Below are positions 17,973 through 26,086 of a stretch of 64,000 bases of DNA, in pieces. The notes beneath the pieces were generated by a model. It was not told where the DNA came from, searched no databases, and saw only the letters and a list, made by a program, of their open reading frames with translations. Numbering within the stretch: the stretch's first letter is position 1; each line of letters starts with the position of its first letter. A program made the position numbers and the translations under genes. Source of the DNA: Micromonospora sp. NBC_00389 (GTDB taxonomy: Bacteria > Actinomycetota > Actinomycetes > Mycobacteriales > Micromonosporaceae); NCBI RefSeq assembly GCF_036059255.1, contig NZ_CP107947.1:2976001-3040000 (forward strand). The letters are read 5' to 3'.

Positions 17973-18167
17973 ATGGCGAAGGCCCTCTACGGCCACGTAG
18001 GTGCAGCGCCCGACCGGCGTCTGCTCGACGAGGTCACCCGACTGCGTGCCAGGGTTCAGGCACTGGAGTTCGAGATCACGCGTCTGCGTGCCGACAATGA
18101 TCGGCTCGCGGCGGCTGCGGCGGAGGCGGACGACCTGCTCCGTCTGGCCGAGCCGGCGCTGACCTGA
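17973..18167 (+). CDS. Small conserved coiled-coil protein
   Basis: 64 residues, MAKALYGHVGAAPDRRLLDEV and onward. Residues 18-55 form a leucine-zipper-like coiled coil (RLRARVQALEFEITRLRADNDRL). ATG 17973 is chosen for its AAGGAG Shine-Dalgarno 6 nt upstream; the ATG at 17934 has none. Similar short MAKAL-type proteins occur in other actinomycetes, as far as I recall, but I know no function. It stands alone, followed by a strong hairpin, and its long leader suggests regulation at the RNA level. Confidence 0.8.
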   Translation: MAKALYGHVGAAPDRRLLDEVTRLRARVQALEFEITRLRADNDRLAAAAAEADDLLRLAEPALT

Positions 18168-18536
18168 TCTTCGGGGTCGGAAAACTGAATCGCACCATCG
18201 CAAAAATGCGCGCCGACACCTCTGTGCCGGCGCGCAACGCTGTCCGGCTCCTATCGCGGACGACGATTTATGATCTTGTTGTTGACCGCTTGGGAACCGC
18301 GCCGACTGTTTCCGAAAAGGTGTCGGCCGGCGGGTCGATCATGAATGGTGTTTGCCTTTCTCGTCACCACCGCAACAACAGCGCGACCGGCTCGCGGTCG
18401 CGTCCCGCACTCACGACGGGTGTGACCCGGGGCGGGTCGAGTGCCCGACCGTTCCCGCCACCGGGTTAGTCTGCGGGTTCACCCAGGTCCGCGCAGCCGG
18501 CGACGGTACGGCGGCCACCGGACGAGGATCGAGAAG
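18168..18536 (+). other. Intergenic region with terminator and smc promoter
   Basis: 369 nt. After the hairpin at 18208-18235 comes an AT-richer patch (about 18255-18370, with TTTATGATCTTGTTGTTGAC), unusual for this genome. A TAGTCT -10-like box at 18467-18472 could start smc transcription about 60 nt before its GTG. No ORF looks real. Confidence 0.5.
18208..18235 (+). terminator. Hairpin after the small coiled-coil gene
   Basis: A 12-bp stem with one mismatch (GCGCGCCGACAC / GTGCCGGCGCGC) and loop CTCT, 40 nt past the stop. An A5 run precedes it, so it could also work for minus-strand transcripts. Confidence 0.65.
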
Positions 18537-21500
18537 GTGTATCTCAAAAGCCTGACGGTGAAGGGCTTCAAGTCCTTCGCCTCCGCCACGACGTTGAAGC
18601 TGGAGCCCGGGATCACCTGCGTGGTGGGCCCCAACGGCTCCGGCAAGTCCAACGTCGTCGACGCCATCGCCTGGGTGCTCGGCGAGCAGGGCGCCAAGGC
18701 GCTGCGTGGCGGCAAGATGGAGGACGTGATCTTCGCCGGCACCGCCGGCCGGGCGCCGCTGGGTCGCGCCGAGGTCACCCTCACCATCGACAACACCGAC
18801 GGCGCGCTGCCGATCGAGTACACCGAGGTCTCCATCACCCGCCGGATGTTCCGCTCCGGCGAGAGCGAGTACGAGATCAACGGCAGCACCTGCCGGCTGC
18901 TGGACATCCAGGAGCTGCTGTCCGACTCCGGCATCGGCCGGGAGATGCACATCATCGTCGGCCAGGGCCGGCTCGACGGCATGCTGCACGCCAAGCCGGA
19001 GGACCGCCGGGCGTTCATCGAGGAGGCGGCCGGCGTCCTCAAGCATCGCAAGCGCAAGGAAAAGGCGCTGCGCAAGCTCGACGCGATGCAAGTTAATCTC
19101 AACCGGCTGACCGACCTCACCGCCGAGCTGCGCCGCCAGCTCAAGCCGCTGGGCCGGCAGGCGGAGGTGGCCCGACGTGCCGCCGCCATCCAGGCCAACC
19201 TGCGCGACGCCCGGCTGCGGCTGCTCGCCGATGACCTGGCCACCCTGCGGAGCACCCTCGATCGGGAGATCGCCGACGAGACCGCGGTGCGGGAGCGGCG
19301 CGAGCAGGTCGAGGCCGAGCACGCCGAGGTGCAGGGCCGGCTCGGTGAGCTGGAGGCCGCGCTGGCCGAGGACGCCCCGCTGCTCGCCGCCGCCCAGGAC
19401 ACCTGGTACAAGCTGTCCGCCCTGCAGGAACGCTTCCGCTCGATCGAACAGCTGGCCCGGGAGCGGCTGCGGCACCTGAGCACCAGCGGCGACGACGAGC
19501 GGACCGGCCGCGACCCGGACCAGCTGGAGGCCGAGGCTGAGCGGGTCCGCGAGCAGGAGGAGGAGCTGCGCGGGGCGCTCACCGACGACCAGATCCGACT
19601 GGCCGAGGCGGTGGAGCACCGCCAGGAGCTGGAACGGCAGCTCGCCGCCGCCGAACGGGAACTGGTCGCCGCCGCCAAGGCCATCGCCGACCGGCGGGAG
19701 GGGATGGCCCGGCTCACCGGCCAGGTCAACTCGGCCCGGGCCCGGACCACCAGCGCCGGCGAAGAGATTGAACGGCTCGCCGTCGCGCACGCCGACGCGC
19801 TGGGCCGCGCCGAGCAGGCGCAGGCCGACCTGGACGCGGTGGCCGCGCAGTCCACCGAGGCGGATCGGGACAACGCCGACCTGGACGCCCGGCACGCCGA
19901 GGCGGTCGCCGTGCAGGACCGGGCACAAGCCACCGCCCGGTCGCTGGCCGACGCCGAGCGGGCGGCGGAGAAGGACGCGGCCACCTGGAAGGCCCGGGAG
20001 GAGGCGCTCGCCCTGGGCCTGCGGCGCAAGGACGGCGCGGGTGCGCTGCTCGCCCGTGCCGGCGACGTGCCCGGCCTGCTCGGCAGCCTCGCCGGGCTGC
20101 TCACCGTCGCGCCCGGGAACGAGGCCGCGCTGGCCGCCGCGCTCGGCGGCCTTGCCGACGCGGTCGCGGTCAGCGGGGTGGACGAGGCCGTCGAGGCCAT
20201 GCGGCTGCTGAAGATCTCCGACGCCGGCCGGGCCGGCCTGCTGGTCGGCAGCCCCGCCGGGCCGGGCATGACCGGCTCCGCCGACGCGCTGCGGCCGAAG
20301 CTGCCCGACGGGGCCCGGTGGGCACCCGACCTGGTGGAGTGCAGCGCCGAGCTGCGCCCCGCCGTGCACCGCGCGCTGCGCGACGTGGCGCTCGTCGACG
20401 ATCTGGCCGCCGCCGCCGAGCTGGTCGCCGGCAACCCCGAACTGCGCGCCGTCACCCCGGACGGTGACGTGGTCGGGGCGTACGCGGCGGCCGGTGGGTC
20501 GGCCAAGGCGCCCAGCTACATCGAGGTGCAGGCTGCCGTCGAGGAGGCCCGCACCAACCGGCTCGCCGCCGAGCGCAGCGGCGCGGAGCTGCGCGACCAG
20601 CTCGTCGAGGCGCGTGCCGAGGTGACCGCCGCCAAGGAGGCCGTGCAGCACGCCGCTGCCGAGAAGCGCGAGGCGGAGAGCCACCGCAACGCCGCCGCCC
20701 GCCGGCTGGCCGAGCTGGGCGCGGCGGCCCGCTCGGCAAAGGCGGAGACCGACCGGCTCGGTGAGTCCCGGGCCCGCGCCGAGGCGGCCCGGCAGCGGGA
20801 CCTCACCGCGCTCGACGAGCTGGAGGAACGGCTGCGGCTGGCCGAGGAGACCCCGGTCGACGCCGAGCCCTCGGCCGAGGAGCGGGACCAGCTCGCCGCG
20901 ATGGTGCCGCAGGCCCGGCAGAACGAGATGGAGGTCCGGCTCGCGGTGCGTACCGCCGAGGAGCGCGTCTCCTCGATCGCCGGCCGGGCCGACTCGCTGG
21001 CCCGGCAGGCCACCGCGGAACGGGCGGCCCGGGAACGTGCCGCGGCCCGGCGGGCCGCGCGCACCCGGGGCGCGGGCATCGCCCGGGCCGTCGCCGGCGG
21101 CGCCCGGGAGGCGCTCACCCGGCTCACAACCTCGATCGCGGCAGCCGAGGAGCATCGCGACGCGGTGGCCCGGGAACGGGCCGCCCGCGAGGCGGAGCTC
21201 CAGGAGGTACGCGGGGCCGCCAAGCGGTTCGGCGCGGAGCTGGAGCGGCTGACCAGTCAGGTGCACCGGGACGAGGTGGCCCGCGCCGAGCAGCGGCTGC
21301 GCATCGAGCAGCTGGAGGCCAAGGCGGCCGAGGACTTCGGGTTGGACGTGGAGACCCTGGTCGCCGAGTACGGCCCCACCCAGCCCGTCCCGCCCACCCA
21401 GGCCGACGTCGCGGCCGCCGAACGTGACGGGCTGCCGGTGCCCGAGCCGGTCCGGTACGAGCGGCCGGTGCAGGAGAAGCGGGCCGGCAAGGCGGAACGC

Positions 21501-22151
21501 GAACTGGCCCTGCTCGGCAAGGTCAACCCGCTCGCGCTGGAGGAGTTCGCCGCGCTGGAGGAGCGCTACAAGTTCCTCTCCGAGCAGTTGGAGGACCTCA
21601 AGGCCACCCGGCGGGACCTGCTCACCGTGGTCAAGGACGTGGACGAGCGGATCCTGGAGGTCTTCGCCAGCGCGTTCGAGGACACCGCGCGGGAATTCGA
21701 GCAGGTGTTCACCGTGCTCTTCCCCGGCGGCGAGGGCCGGCTGATCCTCACCGACCCGGAGGACCTGCTCACCACCGGCGTCGAGGTCGAGGCCCGCCCA
21801 CCCGGCAAGAAGATCAAGCGGCTGTCCCTGCTCTCCGGTGGCGAGCGGTCGCTGACCGCGGTGGCCATGTTGGTGGCGATCTTCCGTGCCCGGCCCAGCC
21901 CGTTCTACATCATGGACGAGGTGGAGGCGGCCCTGGATGACGTGAACCTGGGCCGGCTGATCACGTTGCTGGCACAGTTGCGGGAGAAGAGCCAGCTGAT
22001 CGTCATCACCCACCAGAAGCGGACAATGGAGATCGCGGACGCGCTCTACGGAGTGACCATGCGCAGCGGCGTCACCCAGGTGATCAGCCAACGGCTCAAC
22101 CGGGCCGACGAGGACGACCAGCGGCAGGACCGCGGCGAGGAGTACAGGTAG
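18537..22151 (+). CDS. smc: Chromosome segregation ATPase SMC
   Basis: A 1204-residue SMC, the core of the condensin complex that organises and segregates the chromosome. The N-terminal ATPase half has LTVKGFKSFA and Walker A GPNGSGKSNVVDAI; two long coiled coils flank a hinge at about 500-680 (GLLGSLAGLLTVAPGNEAALAAAL). The C-terminal half has the ABC signature LSGGERSLTAVAML and Walker B FYIMDEVEAALDDVN. GTG 18537 is chosen because the family N-terminus MYLKSLTVKGFKSF starts there; the longer frame from 18441 is upstream noise. The stop shares one base with the next gene. The scpA-scpB partners are not in the window. smc near ftsY is conserved. Confidence 0.97.
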   Translation: MYLKSLTVKGFKSFASATTLKLEPGITCVVGPNGSGKSNVVDAIAWVLGEQGAKALRGGKMEDVIFAGTAGRAPLGRAEVTLTIDNTDGALPIEYTEVSITRRMFRSGESEYEINGSTCRLLDIQELLSDSGIGREMHIIVGQGRLDGMLHAKPEDRRAFIEEAAGVLKHRKRKEKALRKLDAMQVNLNRLTDLTAELRRQLKPLGRQAEVARRAAAIQANLRDARLRLLADDLATLRSTLDREIADETAVRERREQVEAEHAEVQGRLGELEAALAEDAPLLAAAQDTWYKLSALQERFRSIEQLARERLRHLSTSGDDERTGRDPDQLEAEAERVREQEEELRGALTDDQIRLAEAVEHRQELERQLAAAERELVAAAKAIADRREGMARLTGQVNSARARTTSAGEEIERLAVAHADALGRAEQAQADLDAVAAQSTEADRDNADLDARHAEAVAVQDRAQATARSLADAERAAEKDAATWKAREEALALGLRRKDGAGALLARAGDVPGLLGSLAGLLTVAPGNEAALAAALGGLADAVAVSGVDEAVEAMRLLKISDAGRAGLLVGSPAGPGMTGSADALRPKLPDGARWAPDLVECSAELRPAVHRALRDVALVDDLAAAAELVAGNPELRAVTPDGDVVGAYAAAGGSAKAPSYIEVQAAVEEARTNRLAAERSGAELRDQLVEARAEVTAAKEAVQHAAAEKREAESHRNAAARRLAELGAAARSAKAETDRLGESRARAEAARQRDLTALDELEERLRLAEETPVDAEPSAEERDQLAAMVPQARQNEMEVRLAVRTAEERVSSIAGRADSLARQATAERAARERAAARRAARTRGAGIARAVAGGAREALTRLTTSIAAAEEHRDAVARERAAREAELQEVRGAAKRFGAELERLTSQVHRDEVARAEQRLRIEQLEAKAAEDFGLDVETLVAEYGPTQPVPPTQADVAAAERDGLPVPEPVRYERPVQEKRAGKAERELALLGKVNPLALEEFAALEERYKFLSEQLEDLKATRRDLLTVVKDVDERILEVFASAFEDTAREFEQVFTVLFPGGEGRLILTDPEDLLTTGVEVEARPPGKKIKRLSLLSGGERSLTAVAMLVAIFRARPSPFYIMDEVEAALDDVNLGRLITLLAQLREKSQLIVITHQKRTMEIADALYGVTMRSGVTQVISQRLNRADEDDQRQDRGEEYR

Positions 22152-22771
22152 TGGCTCGGGAACGCGCGACGGCGCTGCTGCTGGATCTGGACGGCGTGCT
22201 GCGCCGGTTCGACCCGGCGGTGGCCGCTGGGGTGGAACGGGAGTTCGGCCTCGCCGACGGGGTGCTCACCGAGATCGCCATGCAGTGGGGGCGGCTCCAG
22301 CCGGTGCTCACCGGTCAGGTCAGTCACGCCGACTGGGTGAGCAGCGTGGCCGATGCGCTGGCCGAGCCGGCCGGCGGTCCGGACCAGGCCCGGGCGGCGG
22401 TGGAGCAGTGGCAGCGCTACCGGGGCGAGGTGGACACCGAGGTGCTCGACTTCGTCCGTGAGGTACGCGCCGCCGGGATCCGGGTCGGACTGGCCACCAA
22501 CGCCACCGACCTGCTCGACGCCGACCTGGCCGCACTCGGCCTCACCGACGAGGTCGACGTGGTGGTCAACTCCTCCACGCTGGGCGTGCACAAGCCGGCA
22601 CCGGAGTACTTTCAGGCGGCCTGCGCGGCGCTGGGCATCCTGCCGGCCAAGGTGCTCTTCGTCGACGACGAGGACTGGGCGATCCGGGGCGCCCGCGCGG
22701 CCGGGCTGTCGGCGCACCGCTGGGGCGGCCACGGCGACCTGCGCTACCTGCGGGCGGCGCTGGCGTACTGA
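22151..22771 (+). CDS. HAD-family hydrolase
   Basis: A 206-residue haloacid-dehalogenase-fold phosphatase. Motif I is LLLDLDGVL (nucleophile Asp), motif II LATNATDLL, motif III the KPAPEYF lysine, and motif IV VDDEDWAIRGARAAG. The cap is small and helical, as in subclass IA epoxide-hydrolase-like members. The substrate is unknown. The GTG start overlaps the smc TAG by one base (TAGTG), so it is translated from the smc mRNA, though nothing links the functions. Confidence 0.88.
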   Translation: MARERATALLLDLDGVLRRFDPAVAAGVEREFGLADGVLTEIAMQWGRLQPVLTGQVSHADWVSSVADALAEPAGGPDQARAAVEQWQRYRGEVDTEVLDFVREVRAAGIRVGLATNATDLLDADLAALGLTDEVDVVVNSSTLGVHKPAPEYFQAACAALGILPAKVLFVDDEDWAIRGARAAGLSAHRWGGHGDLRYLRAALAY

Positions 22772-22781
22772 GCGCCGCCGG

Positions 22782-23303
22782 TCACTCGCCGGTGGCGCCG
22801 TCGATGCGTTCCCGGATCAGGTCGGCGTGGCCGTTGTGCCGGGCGTACTCCTCGATCATGTGCACGTAGACCCAGCGCAGGTTGAAGACGCGCTTCTTGG
22901 CACCGACTTCGGTGAAGGTCTCGTCGAGCGAGTGCCCGGCGGCGGCCTCCCGGGCCAACGCCACCTCGCGGTGGAAGATGGCGAAGTCTGCCTGGGCGTC
23001 GGCGGCGCTGACGTCGTGATCGGCGTCCGGCGTCTCCGGGGTGAAGTACGGGTAGTCGACCGGTTGGCCGGCGAAGCTCTCCCGGAACCACCAGGCCTCC
23101 ACCTCGGCCAGGTGCCGGACCAGGCCGAGCAGGGTCAGCCCGGAGGGCGGCACGCTGGGCGTGCGCAACTGGTCCTCGGTGAGCCCGGCGCACTTGAGCA
23201 GCAGCGTCTGGCGGTGGTAGTCGAGCCAGCCCTCGAGCATGGTGCGCTCGTCGCCGACGTACGGTTCGGGGGTCCGGGTGATCTCCGGTGCGGTCCAGGT
23301 CAT
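22782..23303 (-). CDS. DinB-family (DUF664) protein
   Basis: 173 residues forming the DinB four-helix bundle. The metal-binding histidines fit HRQTLLLK (helix 1), HLAEVEAWWFRES and HMIEEYARHNGHADLIRERIDG near the C-terminus. Related actinobacterial enzymes are mycothiol-dependent transferases, which is possible here. It starts at ATG 23303, seven nt after a CAGGAT -10-like box, with no Shine-Dalgarno, so the mRNA is probably leaderless. The longer frame to 23888 overlaps the universal-stress gene and is rejected. Confidence 0.85.
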   Translation of the reverse strand: MTWTAPEITRTPEPYVGDERTMLEGWLDYHRQTLLLKCAGLTEDQLRTPSVPPSGLTLLGLVRHLAEVEAWWFRESFAGQPVDYPYFTPETPDADHDVSAADAQADFAIFHREVALAREAAAGHSLDETFTEVGAKKRVFNLRWVYVHMIEEYARHNGHADLIRERIDGATGE

Positions 23304-23347
23304 GCCGCGTATCCTGCCCGGCGTTCCGGACAGTCCGCGACGGGTTG

Positions 23348-23842
23348 TCAGGGCACCACGACGACGGGCCAGCGCCCGGTGCGGACCAGACGGGTGGCGA
23401 CCGAGCCGACCAGCCGGTGACCGGCCTGCTCGGAGGCGCCCACCACCACCATGTCGGCCTGGAACTCGTCGGCCGCCGCGCGCAGCTCGCCGTACGCGTC
23501 GCCGCGCCGGCACAGGAAGGTCACCGGTACGCCCAGCTCCTCGGCCCCGCGCCGGCACTCCCGGCGCAGCTCGTCGGCCAGCTCGTTGTGGGTCCGCTGC
23601 ACCGCGCCGGCGTCCATCCCGGGCACCAGGGCGGTCAACCCGCTCGCTGAGCTGACGAAGACCACCACCAACGCGGCACCCTGCCGGCGGGCCAGGCCGG
23701 CGGCGTACCAGCCGGCCCGCTCGGAGGTGCGGGTGCCGTCCACGCCGACCAGGACCACCCGGGGCCCGTCCGTGCCGCGTTCGAACGGCAGCGGGCGGGT
23801 CCGGGGGCCGTACTCCTCGCGGTCCGGTGCTCCCACGCTCAT
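23348..23842 (-). CDS. Universal stress protein
   Basis: 164 residues with one UspA domain. It has the strand-loop VVLVGVDGTRTSERAGWYAAGLA at the start and the ATP-binding end DMVVVGASEQAGHRLVGSVATRLVRTGRWPVVVV (G-2x-G-9x-G(S/T) spacing nearly kept). USPs bind ATP and help survival in growth arrest or stress; the partner is unknown. A GTGAGG-type ribosome-binding site precedes the ATG. It lies between the DinB and MFS genes on the same strand. Confidence 0.9.
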   Translation of the reverse strand: MSVGAPDREEYGPRTRPLPFERGTDGPRVVLVGVDGTRTSERAGWYAAGLARRQGAALVVVFVSSASGLTALVPGMDAGAVQRTHNELADELRRECRRGAEELGVPVTFLCRRGDAYGELRAAADEFQADMVVVGASEQAGHRLVGSVATRLVRTGRWPVVVVP

Positions 23843-23853
23843 GGCTGGCTACC

Positions 23854-25473
23854 TCACCTCTGCTCGCCGGTACGGACCACGGCGGCACCAGCGCCGGCCG
23901 CGATGGTTGATTCTTGCTCGATCTCGGCGCCGACCGGGGAGCTGTTGTGCTGCCGCAGCGGCACCTCCTTGATGAAGCTCACCGCGATCAGCGCGATCAG
24001 CGCGAAGGGGGCGGCGGCCAGGAAGATGTCGCCGGCGCCGTGACCGTAGGCGCTCTCCACCACTGCCCGGATCGGGCCGGGCAGGGTGTGCACGTCGGGC
24101 AGGACACCACCGCTGCCCGAGCTGGACGCGGAGATGCCGAGCCGGGCCAGGCCGTCTGACGTGTAACCCGTGACCTTGTGGGCGAGCACCGCGCCGAGCG
24201 CGGAGACGCCGATCGCGCCGCCCAGGCTGCGGAAGAACGCCACCACCGAGCTGGCCGCGCCGAGCTCGTGCGTGCCGACGGTGTTCTGCACGGCGAGGAC
24301 CAGGTTCTGCATGGTCATGCCCAGGCCGATGCCGACCAGCGCCATGTAGACGCTGAGCAGGGTGAAGCTGGTGTCGGCCCGGAGCGTGCCCATCATCGCG
24401 AAGCCGACGGTGAGCAGCGCAGTGCCGATCACCAGGAACCGCTTCCAGCGGCCGGTACGGGTGATGATCCGGCCGCTCAGCGTCGAGGAGACCAGCAGGC
24501 CGAGGATCATCGGCAGGGTCATCAGGCCGGACATGGTCGGGCTCTGGCCGCGGCTGATCTGGAAGTACTGGCCGAGGAAGACCGAGGCGCCGAACATGCC
24601 CACGCCGACCGCGATGCTGGCGACGACGGCCAGGGTGATGGTGCGGTTGCGGAACAGCCGTGGCGGGATCATCGGCTCGGCGGCCCGGGTCTCTACCCGG
24701 ATCGCCAGCGCGGCGAGCACCAGGGCTCCGACCACCATGGCGACGCTCTGCCAGGAGGCCCAGGCGAACTGGTTGCCGGCGAGCGAGACCCAGATCAGCA
24801 GCAGCGAGACGGCCGCGGTGATCAGCGTGGCGCCCCACCAGTCGATCTGCGCCTTCCGCTTCACGACGGGCAGGTGCAGGGTCTTCTGGAGCACGACCAG
24901 CGCGGCGATGGCGAACGGGACGCCGACGTAGAAGCACCAGCGCCAGCCGAGCCAGGAGGTGTCCACGATCACGCCGCCGATCAGCGGGCCGCCGATGGTG
25001 CCGACGGCCATCACGGCGCCGAGGTAGCCGCTGTAGCGGCCGCGCTCGCGCGGCGCGATCATGGTCGCCATGATCACCTGGGCCAGCGCGGTGAGGCCGC
25101 CGGCGCCGATGCCCTGGAGCACCCGGCAGGCGATCAGCTCTTCGGTGCCCTGCGCGGCGCCGGCCAGCACCGAACCCAGCACGTAGATCCCCAGGGAGAG
25201 CTGGACCAGGAGCTTCTTGCTGGTGAGGTCGGCGAGTTTGCCCCAGATGGGGGTGGTCGCGGTGGTCGCGAGCAGGGCCGAGGTGACCACCCAGGTGTAC
25301 GCGGACTGACCGCCGTGCAGTTCCGTGATGATCCGCGGCAGCGCGTTCGAGACGACCGTGGAGGAGAGGATTGCGACGAACATGCCCAGCAGCAGGCCGG
25401 AGAGAGCCTCCAGAATCTGCCGGTGGGTCATGTCGACGCCGGTCGCCCGGGTGGGCGCTGTCGCCTGGCTCAT
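23854..25473 (-). CDS. DHA2-type (14-TM) MFS multidrug efflux transporter
   Basis: A 539-residue major facilitator with about 14 hydrophobic spans, the EmrB/QacA layout. Motif A appears as GKLADLTSKK and motif C as GAVMAVGTIGGPLIGG. It probably expels drugs or toxic metabolites by proton antiport. The start is ATG 25473 with a GGAGG Shine-Dalgarno 8 nt upstream. Two palindromes for the neighbouring MarR regulator lie between this start and the marR stop, so marR and the transporter form a regulated unit. Confidence 0.92.
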   Translation of the reverse strand: MSQATAPTRATGVDMTHRQILEALSGLLLGMFVAILSSTVVSNALPRIITELHGGQSAYTWVVTSALLATTATTPIWGKLADLTSKKLLVQLSLGIYVLGSVLAGAAQGTEELIACRVLQGIGAGGLTALAQVIMATMIAPRERGRYSGYLGAVMAVGTIGGPLIGGVIVDTSWLGWRWCFYVGVPFAIAALVVLQKTLHLPVVKRKAQIDWWGATLITAAVSLLLIWVSLAGNQFAWASWQSVAMVVGALVLAALAIRVETRAAEPMIPPRLFRNRTITLAVVASIAVGVGMFGASVFLGQYFQISRGQSPTMSGLMTLPMILGLLVSSTLSGRIITRTGRWKRFLVIGTALLTVGFAMMGTLRADTSFTLLSVYMALVGIGLGMTMQNLVLAVQNTVGTHELGAASSVVAFFRSLGGAIGVSALGAVLAHKVTGYTSDGLARLGISASSSGSGGVLPDVHTLPGPIRAVVESAYGHGAGDIFLAAAPFALIALIAVSFIKEVPLRQHNSSPVGAEIEQESTIAAGAGAAVVRTGEQR

Positions 25474-25539
25474 CGTTGCTGCCTCCGAGTGGAGTCGAGG
25501 TGGAACGGCGGGGGCCTGCGGTGCGGCGGCCGCCTGGGA

Positions 25540-25580
25540 GTTGCCTGAGGCAACCATGCCTCTTGGTTGCCTCAAGCAAC
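25540..25580 (-). promoter_or_regulatory. Tandem palindromic MarR operators before the MFS gene
   Basis: Two near-identical 15-bp palindromes: GTTGCCTGAGGCAAC at 25540-25554 and GTTGCCTCAAGCAAC at 25566-25580, centres 26 bp apart (about 2.5 turns). A larger inverted repeat GGCAACCA/TGGTTGCC spans both. Position between marR and the efflux gene fits MarR-dimer repression. Confidence 0.75.
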
Positions 25581-25619
25581 AACTTGTCGGAGGGGAGGAA
25601 CATTCCGGGTCGGCGGGGG

Positions 25620-26060
25620 TCATTTCCGGGTGTCGTTGAACCGGGCGAGAAGCCGGGCGAACTCCTCGACGTCCCGTGCTGGCCAGTCGTTCAGGGTGCG
25701 CAGGAACTCTCCCACCCGCGCGGACCGGGCGGCATCAAACCGGCGCTGGCCCTCCTCGGTGAACCTGATCTGCGCGGCCCGCCGGTCGCTCGGATCGGGG
25801 TCGCGGCGGACCAGGCCGAGCGCTTCCAACCCGTTGATCTGCCGGCTCAGCGTCCCCTTGCCGACCCCGAGCCGCGCCGCCAACTCGGTCAACCGGATCG
25901 ACCCGCTCCGGCGCAGCCAGAGCAGCAGCCCGTAGGTGTTCGGTTCGAGGTTCGGGTGCACCTCCCGGCCAATCTCCCAGGAAACCGCCCGACCACGGCG
26001 CAGCAGGGCGGTCAGTTCGTGCTCGACCGCCCGGATCGGCTCCGACAGGTGCTCGTCCAC
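25620..26060 (-). CDS. MarR-family transcriptional regulator
   Basis: 146 residues with the winged-helix MarR fold: helix-turn-helix RLTELAARLGVGKGTLSRQINGLEALGLV and wing RRDPDPSDRRAAQIRFTEEGQ. MarR dimers repress efflux genes and let go on binding a drug-like ligand. It lies directly upstream of the MFS gene on the same strand, with tandem palindromes in the gap. The GTG start at 26060 has TAGTCT exactly 7 nt upstream, so its mRNA looks leaderless with its own promoter. Confidence 0.92.
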   Translation of the reverse strand: MDEHLSEPIRAVEHELTALLRRGRAVSWEIGREVHPNLEPNTYGLLLWLRRSGSIRLTELAARLGVGKGTLSRQINGLEALGLVRRDPDPSDRRAAQIRFTEEGQRRFDAARSARVGEFLRTLNDWPARDVEEFARLLARFNDTRK

Positions 26061-26067
26061 GGGCTCA

Positions 26068-26073
26068 AGACTA
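26068..26073 (-). promoter_or_regulatory. -10 element of leaderless marR transcript
   Basis: On the minus strand TAGTCT, 7 nt before the marR GTG. Confidence 0.5.
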
Positions 26074-26086
26074 CGGTCGGGTCGGA

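Noticed and set aside
18411..22091. 1226-codon open frame on the minus strand opposite smc
   Set aside because: It is the mirror of smc in a very high-GC genome, where antisense frames stay open. The translation is low-complexity Leu/Gly/Arg without domains; smc has all SMC motifs.
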